Source of the DNA: Candidatus Hodarchaeota archaeon
GTDB lineage: Archaea > Asgardarchaeota > Heimdallarchaeia > Hodarchaeales > Hodarchaeaceae
DNA: 11,533 bases
Direction: 5' to 3'
Assembly: GCA_016840305.1 (NCBI GenBank)
Contig: JAEOSP010000650.1
Coordinates: 1 to 11,533, forward strand
Shown here: positions 7,477 through 11,533 of the stretch, in pieces
How the letters are laid out: each line of letters begins with the position of its first letter
Position numbering within the stretch: position 1 is the stretch's first letter
Notes under the pieces: generated by a model
What the model saw: the letters and a program-made list of their open reading frames with translations, nothing else
The model's database searches: none
What the model was told of the DNA's origin: nothing
Program-made: the position numbers and the translations under genes

Positions 7477-7863
7477 ATGTCTTACGAACTTGATAGCAAA
7501 GCAAAATATTATAAAGAGCACCAATGGGTGCGAGTTGAAGATGATGGCACCTGTTTGATTGGAATATCCGATTTTGCCCAAAAATCGCTTAAAGATATTA
7601 TTATGGTAGAATTACCAGACGTAGATGAAACGCTTACTCATGGTGAAGTATTTGCATCAGTAGAAAGTGTGAAAGCTGTTAGTGATGTATTTAGTCCTAT
7701 CTCAGGAGAAGTTATCGAGATTAATGAAGCAGTGGAAGAAGAACCAGAAATGATTAATCAGGATCCTTATGGTTCATGGTTAGTAAGAGTAAAACCTTCA
7801 AATCTAGATGCTGATTTGGCGAAATTGATGAGTGTAAGTGATTATGAAGCTTTTTGCGAGTAA
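7477..7863 (+). CDS. gcvH: GcvH-like lipoyl-carrier protein
   Basis: The 128-residue protein matches GcvH over its full length. It begins with the KYYKEHQWVR segment (about 10-19), has the GISDFAQ motif (about 29-35), and has the lipoylation site ESVKAVSD with K66 as the modified lysine. PISGEV follows at 74-79. GcvH carries a lipoyl arm: in glycine cleavage it shuttles an aminomethyl group and two electrons between the P, T and L proteins. The start is supported by GGAG at 7464-7467, nine bases upstream. No gcvP, gcvT or lipoamide dehydrogenase gene is in the window; instead the gene is head-to-head with the hdr operon. GcvH-like proteins called LbpA work with the sHdr complex of sulfur oxidisers, so this copy may be a partner of the Hdr complex rather than of glycine cleavage. 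Sequence alone does not decide between the two. Confidence 0.92.
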   Translation: MSYELDSKAKYYKEHQWVRVEDDGTCLIGISDFAQKSLKDIIMVELPDVDETLTHGEVFASVESVKAVSDVFSPISGEVIEINEAVEEEPEMINQDPYGSWLVRVKPSNLDADLAKLMSVSDYEAFCE

Positions 7864-7868
7864 TCCTC

Positions 7869-7937
7869 TTATTATTTCCTTTTTCTTCTAATTTTTTCTG
7901 TTTAGATAGTATTTCTAGGGTTTTTAAGGCATTTTTT
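7869..7937 (+). terminator. T-rich transcription termination region after the lipoyl-protein gene
   Basis: Just after the stop codon there are several pyrimidine and T tracts, including a T5 near 7880, TTTTTT at 7893-7898, TTTTT at 7921-7925 and TTTTTT at 7932-7937. No stable hairpin precedes them. Clustered T-tracts without a stem are typical of archaeal termination. This would separate the gene from the downstream CBS/kor genes. Confidence 0.45.
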
Positions 7938-7949
7938 CTAATCTCTCTC

Positions 7950-8077
7950 TATAAAATAAACCGAATTTTTAAGTAGAAATGATTGAATGAGATTTTTTCG
8001 AAAAACAAAATTTTTCAAGAGAATCTTAACTGAGGGATTAAAGGTAGAAATAGATGAAATATTGAATTATAAATTAT
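7950..8077 (+). promoter_or_regulatory. Intergenic region with candidate promoters for the CBS/kor genes
   Basis: The 262 nt between the lipoyl-protein gene and the CBS gene hold no convincing gene. Two TATA-like boxes are visible: TATAAAATAAA at 7950-7960, and ATTATAAATTAT at 8066-8077. The second is better placed, about 50 nt before the ATG at 8126, predicting a leader of about 25-30 nt. Between them lie overlapping A/T inverted repeats (7993-8016), which look like low-complexity sequence. Confidence 0.3.
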
Positions 8078-8125
8078 CATTCATTTATTGTCTATGTTTG
8101 AAAACTGTAGAAGAAGTTGTGTAGG

Positions 8126-8602
8126 ATGACTCAAGAAGATTATATCATATCTATTTTTCGAAGAGATGATTGCAAACGGATTATTATTAATGATCTGAAC
8201 GAAATTCCTGAAACAGCAACGATACGCGATGCAATTGATGCTTTACGGACTAAATGGGAAAGTTATGTTTGTATTTTGGACGAAAATCGAAAACTTTTAG
8301 GAATGATTACTGAACGTGATGTTCTCCAATATATTGCTACATCGAATCTTGATGAAAAAGCTCTTGCTATTACTATAATGACTACTGATTTTGAAACTGT
8401 AGAGTGTTCAGAAACTATTGCTGGAATTGCTATAAAATTATATAGAAATTCATTCAAACATCTACCAATTTATGAAGAAAACAAATTAGTAGGTATTGTC
8501 TCTGCACGTGATTTCATTCATTACTTGGTTGAATACTTCGCGGAAACAGTTTATAATGTTTCACCAGGCCAACCAAGACAAGAACGGAGAGAAGGAGCTT
8601 AA
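8126..8602 (+). CDS. Two-CBS-domain protein, likely nucleotide sensor
   Basis: This 158-residue protein consists almost wholly of a tandem CBS pair (Bateman module). CBS 1 spans about residues 18-75 (ending LLGMITERDVLQYI) and CBS 2 about 83-140 (ending LVGIVSARDFIHYL). Such pairs bind adenine nucleotides or SAM and usually regulate a partner protein; there is no catalytic or DNA-binding domain here. I start it at the ATG at 8126. An in-frame TTG at 8117 would add three residues and has a purine-rich GTAGAAGAAG before it, whereas the ATG has a GTAGG directly adjacent and no well-spaced Shine-Dalgarno site, so the start is uncertain. It lies 54 nt before korA on the same strand, so it may be co-transcribed and could tune the oxidoreductase in response to energy state. 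That role is inferred from position only. Confidence 0.85.
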   Translation: MTQEDYIISIFRRDDCKRIIINDLNEIPETATIRDAIDALRTKWESYVCILDENRKLLGMITERDVLQYIATSNLDEKALAITIMTTDFETVECSETIAGIAIKLYRNSFKHLPIYEENKLVGIVSARDFIHYLVEYFAETVYNVSPGQPRQERREGA

Positions 8603-8630
8603 AAGATCTTGAAATATTCGTCTTTCAGTA

Positions 8631-8638
8631 CTATATTA
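8631..8638 (+). promoter_or_regulatory. Possible internal promoter for korA
   Basis: CTATATTA lies about 22 nt before the korA ATG at 8657. If it is a TATA box, the transcript would start at or very near the ATG, giving a near-leaderless mRNA. That would agree with the weak ribosome binding site there (GGTG at 8644-8647). Co-transcription from the CBS gene is equally possible. Confidence 0.2.
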
Positions 8639-8656
8639 GAATTGGTGTAAATATAT

Positions 8657-10558
8657 ATGGGCAAAGCTTCAGAGATCAAAGAGAATATAGGTACAAAGAA
8701 AGAAAAATTATCAGAAGAGTTACAACATGTAGTGATCCGTCTAGCAGGTGACTCTGGTGATGGCATGCAACTCGCTGGTTTGAAATTCACATCAGCGTCG
8801 GTTTTTCTAAGAAATGATGTATCTACCCTACCTGATTATCCTGCTGAAATTCGTGCTCCACGAGGAACACTTGCAGGAGTATCTGGATTTCAAATTCACT
8901 TTTCATCACAAGAAATATTCACTCCAGGCGATAAATTAGATGTACTAGTTGTTATGAATCCAGCAGCTTTACATGTAAACATCAATGATTTGAAACCTGG
9001 TGGACTTCTCATTTACAATGAAGATGAGTTCATTCCTGCTAAATTATCTAAAGCTGGCTATACATCAGATCCAATAGCAAAAACTGCATTAGAAAAATAT
9101 CGGGTTATAGGAGTAAAAATAACAAAATTAAATAAGGAAGCAGTTAGTTCTGTTGAGGGATTCTCACCAAAGCAGTATAATTTAACACGAAATTTTTTCG
9201 TCCTAGGTCTTCTTTCTTGGTTGTTCGATCGACCCTTAGAACCTACTATAGATTGGATAAGGAAGAAATTTAAGAGTAAGAGCGCTACAGTAGATGCTAA
9301 TATCAAAACAATTCAAGCAGGTTACTATTTCGGTGAAACCACAGAGCTTTTCCCGAGTCAATACACCGTCTCAAAAGCAAAAATGTCTTCTGGCTTATAT
9401 AGACATATTTCAGGGGTTCAAGCAATGGCACTTGGATTTGCAAGTGCAGCCAAACTAGCAGATAAGGAATTATTTTTTGGTGCCTATCCTATAACTCCAG
9501 CGAGCGATGTACTACATGAATTAGTAAAATTAAGAGGGTACGGAATCCGAACTTTTCAAGCGGAAGATGAAATCGCCGCGATCGGATCAATTATAGGAGC
9601 TTCCTTTGGAGGTGCTTTAGGTGTAACTGCTACCTCTGGTCCTGGTTTTGCATTAATGACAGAGGCTTTAGGATTAGCTGTTATTGTAGAGCTCCCTATT
9701 GTTGTTGCTACTGTTCAAAGAGCAGGTCCTAGTACGGGAATGCCAACCAAAACTGAACAGACAGATTTATTACAAACTTTATTTAGTAGAAATGGTGAAG
9801 CTCCTGTCCCTGTTCTTGCGCCTCAAACACCAGGTGATTGTTTTGATCTTGCCATTGAATCTTTAAGATTAGCTATAAAATATATGACCCCTGTAATATT
9901 ACTTGCAGATGGTTACCTTGTAAACACAATTGATCCTTGGAAAATACCCGAACTAAGTGATTATCCAAATATTGAGGTAAATCATCCAACAAAAGATACG
10001 CTCAATCTTGTTGATCGTTTTGAACCATATAATCGAAATGAGAATAACGTTCGACCATGGGTTATACCTGGGACTAAAGGGTTGGAACATCGGGTTGGAG
10101 GGTTAGAAAAAGAGGAAAACACTGGAAATGTCAGCTATGATCCATTAAATCATGAAAAAATGGTGAATCTTAGAACAACGAAGATAAATAACATCGCTGA
10201 TGATTTTCCTTTACAACAAGTCAATGGTCCCTCAAAAGCAGATCTACTCATTCTTTCATGGGGATCCACATATGGAGCTGCGCATACAGCAGCTGAGAAC
10301 TTAAGAGAACTCGGATACTCTGTTGCAGATACAAATTTAAGATACTTAAATCCCTTTCCTAAGAATTTGGAGTCAATTCTAAAATCATATAAACAAATCC
10401 TTGTTCCTGAATTGAACCAGGGACAGCTACAGTTCTTAATCCAAGCACGATTTATGATTAAGGTAAATTCCCTTAGAAAAATACAGGGCAAACCTTTGTA
10501 CGTGAGAGAAATTCAAGAAAAAGGTGAAGAAATATTGAGAGGTTTAAAAAATGAGTGA
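8657..10558 (+). CDS. korA: 2-oxoacid:ferredoxin oxidoreductase, fused gamma/alpha subunit
   Basis: The 633-residue protein joins the gamma domain (about 25-230, with RLAGDSGDGMQLAG at 28-41) to the alpha domain. The alpha domain starts near 250 and has the YPITPAS motif at 277-283, which in this enzyme family helps in substrate binding and catalysis. QAEDE follows at 301-305, with a conserved glutamate, and GPSTGMPTKTEQ at 357-368. With the beta subunit the enzyme oxidatively decarboxylates a 2-oxoacid with CoA, making acyl-CoA and reduced ferredoxin, or runs in reverse to fix CO2. The fused two-subunit form includes 2-oxoglutarate-specific and broad-specificity enzymes, and I cannot separate these by eye. 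The C-terminal part (about 525-633) is the usual domain ending in a Lys/Glu-rich tail. The ATG has only a weak GGTG upstream. The last codons overlap korB by 8 nt. Confidence 0.93.
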   Translation: MGKASEIKENIGTKKEKLSEELQHVVIRLAGDSGDGMQLAGLKFTSASVFLRNDVSTLPDYPAEIRAPRGTLAGVSGFQIHFSSQEIFTPGDKLDVLVVMNPAALHVNINDLKPGGLLIYNEDEFIPAKLSKAGYTSDPIAKTALEKYRVIGVKITKLNKEAVSSVEGFSPKQYNLTRNFFVLGLLSWLFDRPLEPTIDWIRKKFKSKSATVDANIKTIQAGYYFGETTELFPSQYTVSKAKMSSGLYRHISGVQAMALGFASAAKLADKELFFGAYPITPASDVLHELVKLRGYGIRTFQAEDEIAAIGSIIGASFGGALGVTATSGPGFALMTEALGLAVIVELPIVVATVQRAGPSTGMPTKTEQTDLLQTLFSRNGEAPVPVLAPQTPGDCFDLAIESLRLAIKYMTPVILLADGYLVNTIDPWKIPELSDYPNIEVNHPTKDTLNLVDRFEPYNRNENNVRPWVIPGTKGLEHRVGGLEKEENTGNVSYDPLNHEKMVNLRTTKINNIADDFPLQQVNGPSKADLLILSWGSTYGAAHTAAENLRELGYSVADTNLRYLNPFPKNLESILKSYKQILVPELNQGQLQFLIQARFMIKVNSLRKIQGKPLYVREIQEKGEEILRGLKNE

Positions 10559-11533
10559 AGAAGATAATACGATTCCTAGCTCCTCGCATCTTTCTCCAAG
10601 AGATTTCGATTCAGGTTTTGCCACAAGATGGTGTCCGGGATGTGGAGATTATGCTATTTTATCAAATATGAAGAAAGTTTTTGCTTCTTTGGATATACCA
10701 AAAGAGCAATTAGTGATGGTCAGCGGAATCGGTTGTAGTTCTCGATTTCCCTATTATATGGATACTTATGGTATGCATAGTATACATGGACGGGCACCAA
10801 CGATCGCTACTGGTTTAAAATGTAGTAGACCTGATTTATCTGTGTGGGTCCTGACAGGAGATGGAGATGGATTGAGTATCGGTGGAAACCATTTAATGCA
10901 CGCGATGAGACGAAATATTGACATTAAAATCATTCTGTTCAATAATCAGATATATGGACTCACGAAGGGTCAATATTCTCCAACAACAAAAACAGCGAAG
11001 AGAACTAAATCCTCCCCCACAGGATCAATAGATTATCCTGTTAACCCAATCTCTTGGGCTCTTGGTGCAGAAGCTACGTTCATCGCGCGTACTATTTACT
11101 CTCATGGAGATCATATGCAAGAAGTTTTACGGCGAGCTGCGCTTCATAAAGGAGTTAGTTTTGTTGAGATATATCAAAATTGCGTAATATTCAATGATGG
11201 TGCTTTTGATTATGCAACTGATAAAGAAAAGCGTTATGATAATGTCATTGAATTACAACACGGAAAACCAATGGTTTTCGGCCGTGAAAGAGAGAAAGGT
11301 ATTTTTTTACATGGCCTTACACCCAAGGTAATCAATTTTAAAAACGCAGGTTTTGAAGAAACTGATTTACTTTACCATGATGAGAATGCAGAAGAGTCTA
11401 CCTTAGCATTTTTCCTTTCACGTATGAAATATCCTGAATTTCCTGAACCAATTGGAATTTTCAGAGCAATCCAAAAACCTACTTATAATGAATTATTAGA
11501 TCAACAGATGAAACAAGCTAAAGAAGAAGTTAC
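10551..11533 (+). CDS. korB: 2-oxoacid:ferredoxin oxidoreductase beta subunit, cut at the window's 3' end
   Basis: I read 327 codons with no stop before the window ends, so the gene is 3'-incomplete, though probably nearly complete given family length. The start is the ATG inside the overlap ATGAGTGA with korA, with GAGAGG at 10537-10542 as ribosome binding site. Expected beta-subunit features are present. CPGCG gives C28 and C31, IGCSS gives C62 and YQNC gives C211, together the four ligands of the single [4Fe-4S] cluster. The thiamine diphosphate/Mg motif runs from GDGDG (103-107) to NN (131-132), followed by IYGLTKGQYSPTT. The HGRAPTIATGLK segment (79-90) is typical. The subunit holds the thiamine cofactor and hands electrons to an external ferredoxin. 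The overlap indicates translational coupling and matched amounts of the two subunits. Confidence 0.94.
   Translation, partial: MSEEDNTIPSSSHLSPRDFDSGFATRWCPGCGDYAILSNMKKVFASLDIPKEQLVMVSGIGCSSRFPYYMDTYGMHSIHGRAPTIATGLKCSRPDLSVWVLTGDGDGLSIGGNHLMHAMRRNIDIKIILFNNQIYGLTKGQYSPTTKTAKRTKSSPTGSIDYPVNPISWALGAEATFIARTIYSHGDHMQEVLRRAALHKGVSFVEIYQNCVIFNDGAFDYATDKEKRYDNVIELQHGKPMVFGREREKGIFLHGLTPKVINFKNAGFEETDLLYHDENAEESTLAFFLSRMKYPEFPEPIGIFRAIQKPTYNELLDQQMKQAKEEV

Noticed and set aside
7357..7581. A minus-strand open frame of 74 codons across the gcvH start
   Set aside because: It overlaps the leader and first third of a clear lipoyl-protein gene, its product has no recognisable domain, and no ribosome binding site is evident.
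7993..8016. Overlapping A/T inverted repeats that could form alternative hairpins
   Set aside because: Stems are almost only A-T pairs in low-complexity sequence, so they are weak and likely incidental.
7368..8180. A 13-base direct repeat, GATTGCAAACGGA, at 7368-7380 and 8168-8180
   Set aside because: About one such match is expected by chance in an 11.5-kb AT-rich sequence. One copy is in coding sequence, and the flanks are unrelated.
1..11533. CRISPR arrays, insertion sequences, prophage or integrase genes
   Set aside because: No repeat-spacer pattern, transposase motif or terminal inverted repeats were seen; nearly all the sequence is accounted for by metabolic genes.

Overview
The window carries nine protein genes and looks like one redox-metabolism neighbourhood of an AT-rich anaerobe. 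The host is most likely an uncultured archaeon. In favour are TATA-like boxes in the intergenic regions, a T-tract region without a hairpin behind the lipoyl-protein gene, and Hdr/MvhD gene content. An Asgard-type archaeon is plausible. A strict anaerobic bacterium with an Hdr/MvhD complex is not excluded, because most genes have clear Shine-Dalgarno sites and all these families also occur in bacteria.

Layout. At the left edge a radical SAM protein with SPASM-like C-terminal cysteines (1-900, +) converges on a five-gene minus-strand operon (7221 down to 977). In transcription order the operon is hdrC, hdrB, a fused HdrC-HdrB (HdrD-like) protein, a double-length HdrA of 1038 residues, and mvhD. 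The genes are 1 to 19 nt apart and nearly all have a good ribosome binding site. A 9-bp inverted repeat followed by six T residues lies at the operon's end. Divergent from it, across a 255-nt intergenic region with candidate promoters and a predicted folded leader, is a GcvH-like lipoyl-carrier gene (7477-7863, +), followed by T-rich terminator-like sequence. Then come a two-CBS-domain protein (8126-8602, +) and a 2-oxoacid:ferredoxin oxidoreductase. Its gamma/alpha fusion subunit is complete (8657-10558, +). Its beta subunit is still open at the window's right edge (10551-11533, +).

How the parts may fit together. The Hdr operon encodes two HdrCB-type modules (one as two genes, one fused), two HdrA FAD/Fe-S halves in one chain, and MvhD as an electron-entry adaptor, with no hydrogenase or formate dehydrogenase gene in the window. 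This suggests a flavin-based electron bifurcating or confurcating complex with two disulfide-type sites. Ferredoxin could connect it to the 2-oxoacid:ferredoxin oxidoreductase next door. The lipoyl protein head-to-head with the hdr operon recalls the sHdr/LbpA systems, where a GcvH-like protein works with an Hdr-like complex. That makes a dihydrolipoyl/lipoyl protein an attractive, untested partner for the complex. Gene identities are well supported by motifs; the combined system is inference.
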